This document shows positions 12,240 to 26,222 of a stretch of DNA of 64,000 nt, one piece after another. Within the stretch, counting starts at the first letter, position 1, and each line of letters begins with the position of its first letter. Position numbers and translations under genes: made by a program. Source of the stretch: Paracentrotus lividus. Its lineage: Eukaryota > Echinodermata > Echinoidea > Camarodonta > Echinidae. The DNA is taken from the NCBI GenBank assembly GCA_940671915.1, contig CALNVZ010003435.1:2300752-2364751 (forward strand), in the 5' to 3' direction. The notes beneath the pieces are model-generated. The model searched no databases, had not been told where the DNA came from, and saw only the letters and a list, made by a program, of their open reading frames with translations.

Positions 12240-12425
12240 GGTGAAGATACAAAGGAACAGAGAGAGATAGGGAGGGGAAGAGGAGAAAGAAAGGAAAAGT
12301 GAAAGATAAATGGAATGGTGAGAGAAAGATAGGGAGGGGAAGAGGAGAAAGAAAGGAAAAGTGAAAGATAAATGGAATGATGAGAGAAAGATAGGGAGGG
12401 GATGGTGAGGAGAAAAAAAGAGAAG
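12240..12425. repeat. Purine-rich minisatellite, ~61-bp unit
   Basis: A G/A-only stretch with a repeated unit (GATAGGGAGGGGAAGAGGAG ... GATAAATGGAATG) occurs twice in near-identical form from about 12,262 and 12,322. A partial third copy starts near 12,383. The opposite strand gives Ser/Leu/Pro-rich open frames that are artefacts. Confidence 0.9.
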
Positions 12426-15363
12426 TACATTGGAGGTTCATTGAATCAATTTCAATACATTCATTTGTATGCTGTGAATGCTGTTTTTGAAGTGGAGCAG
12501 CATGGAATATTCACTATGATGTTTGCTACCTGACTTTCCTGGGAATCTTTCAATATAAATGTAAATTCTGAGTGCTGAGTCATGTGGAGTAGAATCCACG
12601 GAAATGTCAAATGAGTTGATGCATTCACACTAGACCACAATTTCATTCTATTTCAATTTTTTTTTTTTACTTGTGGTGCTTATAAAATGTATAGGGGGCC
12701 GTCTTGCAAATAATAGATACAGTTGTATTGTATTTTGTAAAATAACAATACATATTTGCCGCCAGGAATTGGTCTCCTATCTCTTGATATTGATAAAAAT
12801 AAAAGTTTGGTATTTCTGTTTCCACATTTTCCATACATACATGTAGGTAACTAAGTGATGATGATTTCTCTTCCTGAATTACGCAAGTCTGTCCTCTCAA
12901 ATTTTCCACTTCAATAATAAATAAGGCTATCTGTAGTAATAAAAACATATTTTTGTGACATAAAAAACCTAATCACTTTTGTAAAAAATAAATTCCTGAT
13001 GAACATGGTATTACCTTTACACAATTTTAAAAATAATCAACTGGGGATAGTACTTCAAAAAATCAAGATTCATAGAAATATTTTTAAGATCACTTCTTGA
13101 GATTGCTCAAGAGGATTGCTTTTGTGGTTTAAGGAGAAAAAATATGTTTGGGTAAAAAGTTGGTCAGATTTAAAAATATCTCAAAAATATTTTTGAAATA
13201 GATTACCTGAGGGAATCATGTTAATTTCAAGCAAATCTGAATAATCTTTTAGATTGGAAACTGATGGACTAGAAGTATACCCAATTCTCACGTATTTGTT
13301 AAGTACACCAGAGAGCTCTTTGGATCACTTGAAACTGAAATGAGAATACACCACCTTGCCAGAAAAAAGCAAACTTTTAGATGATGAGACATCACTCTTC
13401 AGAATCACATTGGGGATAGGGGACTTGAAAAGTGGTTTGGTTCAAAAGTGTGTGAAACCATGTGAATATGCACAAAAGACAAAAGACATGTTCACATTTA
13501 GCATAACCCCCCCCCCCCCCCTTTCACTTTTGCTGATTTTGATTTCTAAGTAGATAACTTTATTCCCCTTCAGAATGCAAGGCAAATAAGTTTGGTTGTT
13601 CAAGAAATGCATTACATGTCACAAAATATTATAGTCTGATCATGATTCAAAGATCAGTTTTGAACTTAACTGGGTATGTGAACAGCCCTTAGTATACCAT
13701 ATGTAATAACAGAATCAGGTTTGTTTTCATATAAACTTGCACTGCACACAGAATGTTGTTTACTTGCATGCACATCGTTTAATATTTCTATCACTCACGT
13801 TTCCCAATATTATCTCATTAAGAATGATTCCTATGGGAGTATGCCTGTTTATTACAGACGTGTTTGAGACCTCTACACTACAAAAAGCCATATACTCATT
13901 AGTTCCATTTGAGCTGATTTCCTATTTATTAAAGTTCTTGTCTGGTAATTACCAGCATAATTTTGTTTTGTTTTACTAGAACTACAGATGACACAGATGC
14001 CCTTATTTCATTAGGACTATAAAGATGCCCTTATTAGTTACATGTGTGTACCCAAATAACAATTACAAGTAGCTTTCCAATGTATAGTGCATATTTGATT
14101 TCTAAAGTTCAGATGGACGTTGTTGTTTGTTTGCTGTTTGAAGATTTGTTTTTTTTCTTCATGTTTCAAGAAGAGACTGAATAGATAAAAAATAAAGTCT
14201 GCCCTCTCCCATTGTACCTGAATGGAATTCACAATATAGGTGGGTCTGTGTGCTTATATTCCAAAGGGCAAACTCGGAGAGTAAGATTGATGCCCATTCA
14301 GCTCTGAATGATATTTTAAAATATAATGAGCATTCATAAATTCAGGGTTACGCTCTTTGAGATGGAAATGGATGAAAGGAACGAGCAAGACGAGCTCTCC
14401 ACAAAAACCAAAGAGCTGTGACGTCTTTCCAGCGGAAATCAAACCTTAAAGTAAATGGGTATTCTGGATAGGTGTACATCAACAATTCACAAATGGAGGG
14501 GAGAGAGAGTGAGAGGCAGAATGGGAGATGTTTTTAAGTGTTGAAAAATAGAAGTATTTTTGGATGTAACCAAATGCACTAGTCATTTGCAAGACTGCAG
14601 ACTGGGCTTGCATCAGGATGAAATGTGATCAATTATAAAGAGGCCCTTTTTTTCTGTTCCAATTTTTACCAGTGTTAAAAAAAAAACACAGGAAGAATAT
14701 GAAAGCAAAGTGGGCATACTCCATTAGCCTTGGTTCATATTGAAGTCTTCATAGTAGCTCCATCAATTGCAGCCATGACGTATAATTGACAAGATGTTTT
14801 TCTTTAGTTTTAGATGTGTTTAAAAGCAAGGCTCCATCCTCCAGTATACATGTACTTGACTAAGCAAGCGAGTACAGAAATGCTATAATGTAATTTGTAT
14901 TTTGATTAATAATGTGGAAAATATATTTGATGTCGATATGAGAGTCAAATGAATATTGCCTAAAGTACTCTTGGCATGGTTTCCCCCAGTTACTTTTTCA
15001 CATACAAATTTGTTTTTAGATGAAAAACATGTGTTGTAGAGTTGAAAATACAGTGGTTTTTTTAGAATGTACGTGGGGCTGTATCATTATTTCAAAGGGC
15101 AAATTCTCTTCAAGTCTTCCTATTTATAACATTGTTTTAATACAACAACAGATATATATATCTATAAGGATACATATATTGACCTTGTCAAAATTTGATT
15201 CATTGTTTTTAAAAGTTAAAGTTTCAACTTGGGAAAATTATGATGTTTTTAGTTGTAGTCCTGAACTAGCACTACCTGCATGCAGGCCACATAAGTCACA
15301 AGAACAGCTCCATTATATCATCTTTGCATTTATCCCAATATCATTCTTATAATAATGATCACA
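12426..15363. other. No gene seen
   Basis: AT-rich unique DNA with a C14 run near 13,507-13,520. The open frame of 110 codons at 15,020-15,352 has no recognisable motif and is treated as chance. Confidence 0.45.
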
Positions 15364-15501
15364 TTACATCATCATAAACTTCATCATTATTACCTTCATC
15401 AAATTATCATTTGACATTGTCATTATCATCATCACCATCATCACCATCACCATCATCATCATCATCAGCATCATCACCATCATCATCATCATCATCCTCT
15501 T
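15364..15501. repeat. (CAT)n / (ATC)n microsatellite
   Basis: About 130 bp of imperfect CAT/ATC trinucleotide repeats. The opposite strand reads as poly-Met, a compositional artefact. Confidence 0.93.
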
Positions 15502-16805
15502 CATTATTGATTCTTTATCAACAACAAGGGATTTAATTACCAGCACATTGTACTGTAGCTCATTAGGCTAAATTTTGAACTTCGAGTGCATGTAAGGTTT
15601 CTAAATTGTTGATGTCGAAGGACATGTGGACGAGGCCAATGGATAATGGGAAATTATATTAAAGTTGAACTATTTCAGTGATGTCTGGTCATCAGAGTAA
15701 CAGCATGAATCCATTAGGCAGATGGACAGGCACAAAATCTTCTCTGAAGGGGTTAGTCATGGCAAGTTGCACGAGAGACAAAGCGCAGTGACTTTCCAAG
15801 AAAACATAATTTATGCGAGTAGAAGCTGGTAGTACCTCCCTCGGGTTGAATATTAACAGCCAACCTGAGACAAGTAACAAAAAATATAAGAATATTATGA
15901 ATAAGTGTAGATCTACATGTACATGTTTAATAGAAATGTAGAGCATTACAAGGTGTACACAATTTGTTTTTTAAATTTAGAAACCATTTGTAGTTTGATC
16001 TTTAGATCATAAAGATATTTTTGTTCAATATTTGCAATTTCTTTGAAATGCAGGTGTTAAAAAAAAAAACCCACCTGTATTTTGTACATGTACATTTTTG
16101 TCTTTATTTTATTATTTATCATATTTTTTTATCCGTTTGACAGGGGAATTTCTCTGTGACTCAGTGTGTGCATAAAAACCAACGTTGCAGCTTTCCCCCC
16201 TGCAGTATCACAATATTTTTTTTTCATTTCATCTTTCATAATTCTATTGAGTAGATAACAATCGATGTTTGAAAGTTTTCAACCAGGCAGTTTTTTTTTC
16301 TTTATACTTTCATATTTCTATTTTGTAATGGGTGGAGGTGGTGAAATTAAAATTAATTTCATGTTATCCAGACTGGCTGACCCAAAATGCCAGGTCTACA
16401 GGAACAGCGGAAGGTCTCAATAATGAATATTATTGTCGAGAAATCGGATGTCCTGTCTTCAGAGAAGTCTTGTTAAATCAATATCCTGGTCGGTGGTGAA
16501 AATTAAATAGACATTGATCAGAATTAAGTTAGATTTCCGGAGTCACATGCTCAAGAGATTCTGCCAAAAGGAAGAGGATTCAAGTTTTATTTGCCAATAT
16601 TTTCATACCACTGTTAACTGGGACATCGAATGGTAAATTATCAAGTTTCATTTCCTCAAAGTATTAAGATAATAATAATATCCTAAATTTATATACCGCC
16701 TTTTCATAATGGATACAAATCTTATCTTTGAGAATGTTTCCTACAATATTATCCCAAATATGTTTTTTTCTAGTTTTAGATAAATACAGAATAAAAGAAT
16801 TCAAT
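15502..16805. other. No gene seen
   Basis: AT-rich sequence. A segment at about 16,675-16,800 beginning AATAATAATATCCTAAATTT has the style of a dispersed repeat, but no boundaries are visible. Confidence 0.4.
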
Positions 16806-16809
16806 TTAA

Positions 16810-17278
16810 AGATAATCTAGAGTAGTAGTCATGATGAAATAAATCAAATCATTCTTGTTTATACCGGAATCTCAAGCATAGGAAATAAATACTACACACC
16901 AAAGGAATTTACAGAAAATTGCGTATTTGCTGAGAAAAGAGCAAAATAAGCATTATTTCTGTATCTGGACGGCCCGTCCAAGCTTATGCGTGATTAACAC
17001 GGCCATGTGGAAAGTCTACGGGTATATCATGTGCACGCGATTCGCACCGGATCTGTGTGTGTATGTTGTGCCGTGACTTGTGGCGATATAGCGGTCTACT
17101 CCAAGTCTCAATTTGACAGACTGATTCAATATTTTTTCAGCATTTCTCCTGAAATCATTATCGAAACGTGAATATAATCTTGTGTAGGCATATGTATATG
17201 TTAATAATGAAACAATATGAGGACATATCTTAGAGATTTGTCTCAAATTATTTTGGCTGTAAGAACTCTAGCTTGGCT
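16810..17278 (+). mobile_element. TTAA-flanked MITE, family X copy A
   Basis: The element is 469 bp between TTAA at 16,806-16,809 and 17,279-17,282. The ends are imperfect inverted repeats, AGATAATCTAGAG on the left against AGCCAAGCTAGAG read inward from the right. The same sequence occurs in opposite orientation at 41,223-41,684, including the internal block around GATTCGCACCGGATCTGTGT. This second copy fixes both ends and confirms a mobile family. No transposase frame is present, so it is non-autonomous and piggyBac-like by target site. Confidence 0.85.
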
Positions 17279-17282
17279 TTAA

Positions 17283-17976
17283 AGATTTTAATGGAGACAT
17301 TGTTACATTGAAATGAAATTGCCGAGTGCTTCCCGGTTTCAGTGGTTCTTTCTTCTGCTTGTCACTGATCTAGCATCATTCAATCAAAAATAATAAAAAA
17401 TCAGTCATCATTTTCTTTTAGAAAATTACAAAGAGGTTTTAGCTCCTGTATTGATCTATGAGCTATGCTATTCATCCCTCTCATTCATCCATGAAAGGCT
17501 GATTATTAAAATATATGGAATGCCATTCGTGTATTGTGAAATAAGTGTGTTGCATCATAAGCTCTCCAGATTTCATTAGATGCGTAGTCTCGTTCATGGC
17601 TTCAGGCCCGTAACTACTTTAAAGGTTTATTGAGACTGATTTGAAAAATACAAATCGAAAAGACCAATCTATAATAAGCATGCCTCGTAGCAAAGCAGCA
17701 GGATAAACAACATTGCTCATGGTCATAAGGTCAAGAACATTTGAGGCCCTACTGGGATCATTTTTGCTTGTGACATGTGAAATGTACAATGTTTAACCAG
17801 TGACATATGTTACAAACCCTAAATATTTTAGGTTCAAAGGTGCTATTCCTTATGAAATTGACATTCCATCTTGAAATCTTTCCGTTAAAAGAGAACTTTG
17901 CTATTTCAAAACGATGTACAGTACATGTATGTGCCATCTCTACTCCCTAAAGTATTTCTTTCATACTTTTGAAGTG
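17283..17976. other. No gene seen
   Basis: AT-rich unique DNA with no exon structure recognised. Confidence 0.45.
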
Positions 17977-17978
17977 TA

Positions 17979-18150
17979 CAGTGGAAACTCATTATAATGA
18001 GGTCTAATATAACAAGATTCATGATATTATTTTGCTGGTCTCAGCTCTTTGTATTGTTTTTTTTTTTTCTCCCCATATAGAAAGAGATTCCTGATATATC
18101 AAGGTAATTTCCATGGTCCTAAGGACCTCTCATATAATGAGTGTCCACTG
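17979..18150. mobile_element. Tigger/pogo-like MITE, TA-flanked
   Basis: The element is 172 bp. It begins CAGTGGAAACTCATTATAAT and ends with the inverted counterpart (ATTATATGAG... read inward, CAGTGGACACTCATTATATG), and it is flanked by TA at 17,977 and 18,151. The CAGTGGAA-CTCATTATAA terminus and the TA target are characteristic of the pogo/Tigger branch of Tc1/mariner. The interior is short and non-coding. Confidence 0.85.
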
Positions 18151-18152
18151 TA

Positions 18153-21100
18153 CATTAAATTGTTGAAAACAATGTAGATGGAATAGACATTTGCCTGATG
18201 ATACATGTAAATATTGAATAATCTGGCCATTGAATGCACGATTCCTTTAATATTCTTATTTACAATGCACATTCACGATTGTGCAAGTGAATATTTGCCA
18301 AAGCCAAAGGTCTCAAGCTGTGCCACAGGTGCACGGCTGGGGTGACCAATAATAGGCAAGCATTCAACCAACATAATGAGGAGTGCCAAATATGGGCATG
18401 ATTGTACCAATCTGATGGTTTCCTGTGTCATCACTGACATAGGATGTGGTTGAAGGACAAATAACCATTGTAAATTCTAAGTTTGTATCATAATTACAGG
18501 ATAGATTCAGCTTTTTGAAGGAAATAATAAAGCCGTTGATCACAGTTCATTTTACTCTTCTAGAATAAGATATTGAACATAAAACTATCAGTATTCACAG
18601 TGTTGCACACAGTGTTTTTGTTATTTTAAAATTCCTTTTTACAATTAGTTACATCCAAATAGAGACCGAATCAAATATGTACCTCTGGTAGAAATGAATG
18701 AAATGAGTGTCTATTTATTGCTCTAACCACAGCCAAGAAATGTTGCTGTGCTTTCATTGTAGGCCTACGTGTACCGGGTTGACGTAGGCTTTGATATTAT
18801 GAACTACTGGTACATTGTACATTGTATGCATGGATAATCAGGATATGTAATGTAATATTAAATTCAATAGTGTTACGTTAAGTCCTAGCTTTAACACAGA
18901 GTTGTAGCCTTTATGGCTTTCAATGGACAAAATAATTATTGTATAACTGTAATATTTGGGTTTAATCATCTTGGGATCATCTGTACCGATACAAGTACCT
19001 AATGTAGTGCGGGGGGAAAAATGATGAATCATTCCCTTGTTCTTGTATGATATACTGCATAAATTAGGATCAGAGATTATAATCTTAAAGCCCCCAGGGA
19101 TACTTATGAAATTACGATATTTAGGCCTACATGTTTTTTATGTTTTCATATTCAGTTTTGAAATGATAGATATTGAATATATGATGTATTATCCAGCGTA
19201 GTTACATGTGGAAAAAATACACAGGATTGCAAAGCGATTTAATTTGGGCTGTCTCTGATCAAAATGCTATAAACGTATAGGGGGCCTATACATATAATAC
19301 CCAAAAAAGTTACGGCAAGAAATTTTAGGTTAACATTTTGGCCAAACCATAAATTTCAAGAATAAAACAAATTGAAACTGCAAGAAACAAGTTAAAAAGC
19401 AGAGGTCTAGAGTAGATGGAGAAGAAAAAAAAGAAATATGAGTATCAAATGATAAATATTTTATCTTGTACTACATTTTTGTAAAGCCACTGCAATAATC
19501 CTGATTTATGTAGGCCTACATGTAGATGGAGGAGCATATTTTACAATTACATTGCAGGAAGGTTGAACTATGTTGTTATTGCAGTTGTAATGAAAGTATC
19601 TTTCTCTTTGATGTTATTCAAGATATGAAGATGAGATTGTGTCCACAATGGAAGGCTGAGGCATGAGACAATAAATAATGCTCTTTACATTTTATTCCAT
19701 CTCCCAACTGAATCTTGAATCTTGGTTCAAATGAGATCGAAGAAGAAGCTTTCCCTGAGGACAATACTTGATATTCAGTGAAGAGACTTATTTGCTTTCA
19801 TTTCAGAGTCTTATCTAGCCTGCTTTCCAGGAATTGCAACATTTCTACCCCCTCATTGTATGCTAATTATTTATTGAAAATGAAAGAAAAAACTGTGCAT
19901 TGATAATACGTGTGCTTGTGTTAGATTTTAAACTTTAACGAGTACCATACTTCATTCACATGTGCAAAATTTTAGTGGTGTATTTCATTGTTAATTTTTT
20001 TTCGCACAGTACCGAAATAGATAGGCTAATAATTGGAAGGTTTTTTTTTTCTCCCCCAAACAAGGATGTGTATGAAAAATATTGAATTAGTTCCATAAAT
20101 GTACATTGATGTCGTTGATTCTGCATGAAATCACCTGTTCTCTTCAACTTAGTCTACATGTTTTATGAATCTGACTTTCTTTTCAATAAAAAGTCACAAA
20201 TAATAAAAACAATTTTGATTTTTCCTGTACCTATACAGCAATGGCATAACCCAGAAGGAAAAATGAATTCTCTATGAGTTGATTATTCAGGCAAAGATTG
20301 GCTAGTAATATAAATTTCTTTTCTCTGCATAACCTATGTTTTGTGCCTTAAAAACTGGGAATTCGTCTGGAATCAAGTCTAGATTTCATTTCATGAGGCC
20401 TGTTTGAAGAGCGCTGCTTTTCTGCCATCCCTTCTATTTTCTGTCTTGGGAATTTGCGACACAGCTGTTGCTATAAAAAAAATCAGACTGTTGTTTGATT
20501 TGCTATGTTTTGCAAATTTGCATTCTAGATGCAAACAGTGTGACAAATGCCAATTCATGCGTTGGGTATAGAGTTTGACTTGTGTGCAAAGAAGCAGAGA
20601 ATGTGCATTTTAAAAATCTGAAGTTGTGATCTATTGGAACTGAGTTGTGGTGGGCGGTTACAGAATCCCATTCCAATAGAAACAGAAAATAGTAATGAAG
20701 TTCACCTCTGAAAATGTGAACTACATATAGGAATGATGCAGTAAATAACATGAGGTGAAATTTACCAAGCTTCATTTCAAGTGATTTCATACATTGCAAT
20801 TTCTATTAAATATTTACTCTTTTCCCTCAAAATACAATGAATCAAATGGATAGGCATATAACATTAGGTATTGTATTTTCAATCTAGTGTGGATTATCTT
20901 CAATTGTATCTGTATCTGTTGGCCTACATCCAAATAAATTGTTATGTAAGAATTTATTTAGAGGGCAAATAGAAATAAAGATCATTCACCTTTAGGCAAT
21001 GATTAGGTTTTACATTGCCTCAGGTTGACGACAAGTATGAAATATATATCGTATAAATGTTTAAAAGTTAAAAAAGGAAATAGACTTGCTGCTGAGATTA

Positions 21101-22465
21101 CGAAGACACCAGGGCTTGGCATTGATTGTACAGTATAGGGCCTGTGTCTATTGGGCTAAAATAAATGTAGGCCTACTCCTAGCTGACCCCAGCATTTAGA
21201 AGTCATTGATGTCTAGGCTACAGATGTTCAGATTCTGAGAATTACAATGAATCTAGATACCCGTTCTGCCCTTTTTATCCTTTACCGAATATGTCGCTTT
21301 CAATTTTCGTGGCTGATTTGAAACCGGTATTGTTCCTTTAACGCAGTGACCTTTAGATACACAATTTCCTGATCTAGTAATTCCAAACCCAAGTGGAATG
21401 TAATTAAGTGAGATCTATCAATCAATAACTAACCCTCTATCACTCTATACATGCACTGCATTCAAGGACGGATCTACATGTGCATTAGACAATTTCCATC
21501 TCTAAACTGGAATAATTGCATAGAGGGGTGGGGAACAAACAATGCTTATCATTCTTGCATGTTCAGCATACAGACAAAATGCGAAAATAGACATCATATC
21601 TGAGCAGAAGTTGGAATTTTTATTTGAATTCCTCGAAAGGAAAAATGTAGGCCTACCTGCACAGACACATTTTATTTAAAAAAAAAACTTTTTCAGTCAA
21701 GTAAATGACTGCATTTATCATTAGGGAGTTTGTGCGTGGTGTATCCCTTTAAAGCCTCGACCTTCAAGCCATGACCTTAAGTTGTAAAGCGCTTTGCCAA
21801 GTTATTTTGAAAATGCACCCATGCAGAATGATTTTGGAATGGTGGGAAAATGTGGAATGCACAAAGAACAAATTCAAGTTGATAAATTTTCCTCGCTCTA
21901 CATTTTAAGCTTCACATCTTCAAGTTTTCCTATCCTTAGAGAAAGAGGAAGTTCAAATAATGAAAACTGCAAAAGAGACGACAAAAGTTTTCTCAACTCA
22001 ATTCAATAAAAATAGCTACAAATCTATGTTGCTGATTTATAGCCGGTAGAAATGTATCACACGGTTATCATATTCTAAATCCCTAAATAAGGATTATCAT
22101 GGAATGATATTAATGCTGATCATGAAATGAGGTAGGGTGACATCTCCCAAAGTTAACGTTCGACATATCTTTCTTACTCAAGAAAGATGCCAAGATTTGC
22201 ATTTATAAGCAGCTGTTTTCTTTTAAATAATACATATTTAAAGGCTTTTAATACATCCAAATGGAATTTAAAATGTGCTATGATAACATCCCAGACCACA
22301 ACCCATACTACATGTACCTCTGTAGGAGATTGTACAGGTAAATGTACTTGTAGTTTCGCTTTAAAAGTGTGACCTTTTGGGGGCATGCCGAAATTCTTGG
22401 TCCAGTCATTCAGCCAGATGCCAAGAAAGATGTGCTGAGGCTTTAGACACATCAATCAGTAACTA
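18153..22465. other. No gene seen
   Basis: About 4.3 kb of AT-rich DNA with several TAGGCCTA motifs (18,763; 19,124; 19,511; 21,168; 21,647). The open frame at 20,503-20,799 on the minus strand shows no domain or motif. Confidence 0.45.
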
Positions 22466-22487
22466 NNNNNNNNNNNNNNNNNNNNNN
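22466..22487. other. Assembly gap (22 N)
   Basis: A run of 22 undetermined bases. The sequence on the two sides may not be continuous over the implied distance. Confidence 1.
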
Positions 22488-24063
22488 GTGATGATGTTCA
22501 AGTTCAATTCTATGGTTGTATACTAGAGCATGGATGAATTTGGTCTATCACAGAACGCTTGGGAACGTTCTTGAATCAATGTGACTGTCCAATCTATTAC
22601 AAATAAAACATTAATCTTGAAGTCTCATAACCTCATTTCAACTTTCACTTTTATTTTCATTCTTTGTTATGAATTAACCAAAAGAAACATAAATAATAAG
22701 GGACCCACATAAAAAAAAAAGTGAACATGAGTTGCTGAGTGAGAGCATGAGGGGCGTTATCTCTTACCAAGTTTTATGCCCTTCTGCAAGTATAAAACAA
22801 AGTATGTACATGTACATTCAATTGACATGATTCCTGTGCTCCCACACAGTTTCCCAACTTTCGTCTTTAGATGCCATTGATTTTTATGAAGGCTTAGTGC
22901 TTATTGATTTGCAGAGGTAAGATGTAAAGTGCTCACTGTAAATATTAGGTCCCTAAAATAGCAATGAGGCATTGGATTTGCACTAGAAAAGGTATGACAT
23001 ATGGATTAAATATAAACTAAAGTAAAAAGAAATGTACTCTGCATAGGGACAAGAGAGAAGGATGTTTAGTTATTTTTTATTTCCCTATTTACATGTATAT
23101 CTCAGCTATTACACTAATTTATTTTCTACTTCTGCTGTAGGCCTAAGTATTTTGCAGTTTTATGCATTTTCAAAATATAAACAAATCCAAAATTTCACAA
23201 ACTAATATCATCAAGTAGATACAGCTGCTCTACACGGATTTAAATACTTGCTAACATTCTTTTATGTCTCCCAGCATGAAAATTTCAACTTTTGGAGCAT
23301 TCTGCGAATGTGAATTCTGTAAGATTTTCTTTTCTATTCCCCCTTCTGTAGCAGTACTCAAGATGACCTTCAAGGGAGAAATCAAACACCAAAGTGGGTA
23401 CTGGAATTGAAGTTCAAGCACCCTGGAAATGAGCTACATGTAGGGTTTACAAAAACAGGATAAAATCAAGTACCATTGAGTTGTAGCTTTACTTTGCCTT
23501 TATATTCCAATCATTCTTCAAAGTCAATGCTAGAACGGGTCTTCTTGAATGTCTACTCAAGTAGTTGCCTTATTCGGAAATCTCTTCAAATGATAAATAG
23601 GAAATCCTGTGACAGTTATAAATTGCGTAAACACATTTTGAGTGCCAAGAAAAATGTCTTGGGCAATTTGTGTCAATACTGGATACTCTATTATAGGGGA
23701 TTTTTATTCTTTTATTTTTTCCAAATCTTTTCAGGCTAAACTAAACACAAATGACATCCTTCAAAAATCCATTTCTCTCTACTTTTATCTGACATTGCCC
23801 TCCCTATATATCTTGCCTTCTGTCTTTCTCCTTTCCTCTTTCCTCTTCTCTCATCCTGTTTCTCCTTCTTCACTTGTTATTTTCCATCCATCAAAGCAAA
23901 TTGGATATTGATCTAGGTTTCCCAGAAATAGCTTCTCTTGCCCAGGAGAACTGATTACTGCATTACCCACTCACAAAATAAGGCAGCAAGTTTTTTTTTC
24001 CACCTGACTTGAAGTAGCAATTTCTGAGAGTAAAAATTTTTGTTCGTGAAAGCTTTTATGAAA
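22488..24063. other. No gene seen
   Basis: AT-rich sequence with a pyrimidine-rich stretch at about 23,770-23,880. No exon was recognised. Confidence 0.45.
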
Positions 24064-24312
24064 ATATTAAGGGATACTTTATTCGCTGTTATTTTCTTGC
24101 GATGAATATTTTGCGCTGAGCGGCCTCAAAGAATGTCCACAAGGTTCTTGAATTCGCGCTGCGTGTTCGTGAGCACACAATTGGACCCTCCCAATACATG
24201 CATAAAAAAGCATGCTCATATCTTCGCGGGTTTTTTAATTCGCGCCTGCCGATCTTCACATGAAATCCGTGAAAATTAATGTACCGCGAATTTTTCCACG
24301 ATTACAGTAGAT
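24064..24312 (+). repeat. Dispersed CGCGAATT-rich repeat, copy 1
   Basis: Begins GGGATACTTTATTCGCTGTT and contains GGTTCTTGAATTCGCG, AAAAAAGCATGCTCATAT, CGCGCCTGCCGATCTTC and GTACCGCGAATTTTT. A diverged copy in the same orientation lies at 36,826-37,045, sharing TACTTTATTC(G/A)CTGTTATTTT, GTTCTTGAATTC and AAAAAAGCATGCTCATAT. The family is not recognised. The alternating CGCG/AATT composition is seen in dispersed repeats of several marine invertebrates. Confidence 0.75.
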
Positions 24313-26045
24313 CGGAAGATGTGTGTTGGGTTCAAGTTTGCGCATTAAACATGTGTACGTGCATGTACATTTCAAACTATCACCAATCTATGTGAGCAAG
24401 CCTTTCTGTTTCACATAATGAATTTTTTTTTTTATATTTGGCTTTTCTTTTAATGCTTGAAATATGTAGGGATTTATTTTATGATAATAAAAGGGTTGGT
24501 GATTCAAACAATTAATCAAAATGTTGAGGGAAATGCTTGAACAGAGATTAGTCAGGTTGGTTTCAAAATAGCAATTTCTTCTTTTGCCAAACCTCACTGG
24601 TTAAGCTAAGAAGAAAACAATCTTGTTAAAATGTTGAGGGGTTTCTCTGTAATTAGGCTTTTTTCTCTCTCTCTTCCACATCTGTCCTTCTTTCAATAAT
24701 TGCATGTTTTACATGTCTGAAGGGTACATTAGCAATCAATTCTGCATCATTAAGCTTACTTATTAGAACAGATTCAATGTCATATAAGAGATTTAATATT
24801 CCAGTACGAATATTGATGAAATTGTTTGTGGCATATGGAGCCGATCAGTGAATGGTCGTGCTTGGATTATTGCATGATATTTATAGCATTCCCCGGTGTA
24901 TGTTGCTATGGGACCTTTTGTGTGACTGCAGATGATTTCTTTTGAGATGGAGAGAAAAATAAGCTATTTCAATTTTTCTTTGAAATATTCAAAGCTGTCT
25001 TAATCTTAGAGTGTTCTAGGAATAAATGAAATTGTGATTTTAGCTTCATGCACTTGAAGCATAATAGGAAAACAGTTCCACGTGATTACTTTTCATCAAT
25101 CTTTCCCCCTTTTTCAATTGCTTATTTTTATAATAGCCTGGGTGTACAGGCTCAAGACTAGATTGAGAAAAGTATTTGGGTTTGGTGAGAAAATATAGTA
25201 ATATTATATCTTTCTTATTTGGATTTCCTATTCCATCTGTTGAGAGATGTAAAGGCATTTAAATATTATTGTAAACTTCAAATAATATCCATCCTTCTAT
25301 GCTGTGAAGATTATTCATTAATATTAGTGATATCTTAATTATTAAAGCCTATAGGATTAATTAATTGTGATTAATTAATTAAATGAATGACCTGGATAAT
25401 GAATCAATGCTTCATCTCATTCAAACTTACAATAGCTTCCATTTAGAAGCTTCTAGATTTTTGAATTTCATACTACCTCATTTAAATAATGAACATGTCA
25501 TGACCTTCGTACAAAATGTTCATCCCTCTCAAAGTCAAGCCAGAAGGACGTTAGATCATTCACGTTGTCATCAAGAGAGTTACTGCCCTTCTCGCTCTCA
25601 ATCAACGATGACATCATAGCCTAAATTAGTAGCTCGAGAGACAGGTCTTTAAGACAGCAGATATTATATGATGAGTCAGAATGCTGTGCCCTGTGAGTCT
25701 CCTGACCACAACCAGAGATAAACAGGAAAAACTAATTTTCATTTTGCCTTCTCCAGGCCATGGTCTCTGTCATTTCTACGTTGCTGGGGGATATCAATCC
25801 TAAGACAGACTGAGGTGTTTTTCTGTCAGGTGATGAGATTCTTGAGCTATTTACGTTTCTGTTTTTCTGACAGTGTAAATCATCTTGCCTTAGCTTCTTC
25901 ATGTACCCCCCCCCCTGCCTTCCCCTCCCCCTCATACACACCCATTTTTCTCATGCATACAAATGAAAATATAATCTTACAGATAAAATCGGTGAGGCAT
26001 ATTATAAATGAAGAAGTTGTTTCAACTTTAAGTACATAATTATAT
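24313..26045. other. No gene seen
   Basis: Holds a short direct repeat of TTAATTAATT (25,356-25,382) and a C-rich run near 25,905. The open frame at 25,383-25,619 has no recognisable feature. Confidence 0.45.
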
Positions 26046-26222
26046 CAGGGAATAATTTTACTTCTCAAATTTGATTAGCAGTTTTGGGTGGATGGCGAAA
26101 TACTTTGAACGAAGTATGTACAGTCCTATGTAAAATAGTTGCTACACAAAAGAAATTTTGTGTAGCAATCATACAAAAATGCGTAGCAAATTGCGATGCG
26201 ATACCAGGAAAATTATTCCCTG
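26046..26222. mobile_element. 177-bp MITE with CAGGGAATAATTTT termini
   Basis: Starts CAGGGAATAATTTTAC and ends GGAAAATTATTCCCTG, an inverted repeat of about 14 bp. TATAT lies on both sides. The middle contains a second inverted pair, TTGCTACACAAAA and TTTTGTGTAGCAA, so the whole unit can fold. The superfamily is uncertain. Confidence 0.75.

Noticed and set aside
11823-12441. Minus-strand open frames of 134, 153, 62 and 75 codons
   Set aside because: They lie wholly in A/C and G/A simple repeats. The Phe/Cys- and Ser/Leu/Pro-rich translations follow from composition.
15020-15352. 110-codon plus-strand open frame
   Set aside because: No domain, no splice context, and ordinary AT-rich composition; treated as chance.
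15364-15546. Methionine-rich minus-strand open frame
   Set aside because: It is a reading of the CAT/ATC microsatellite.
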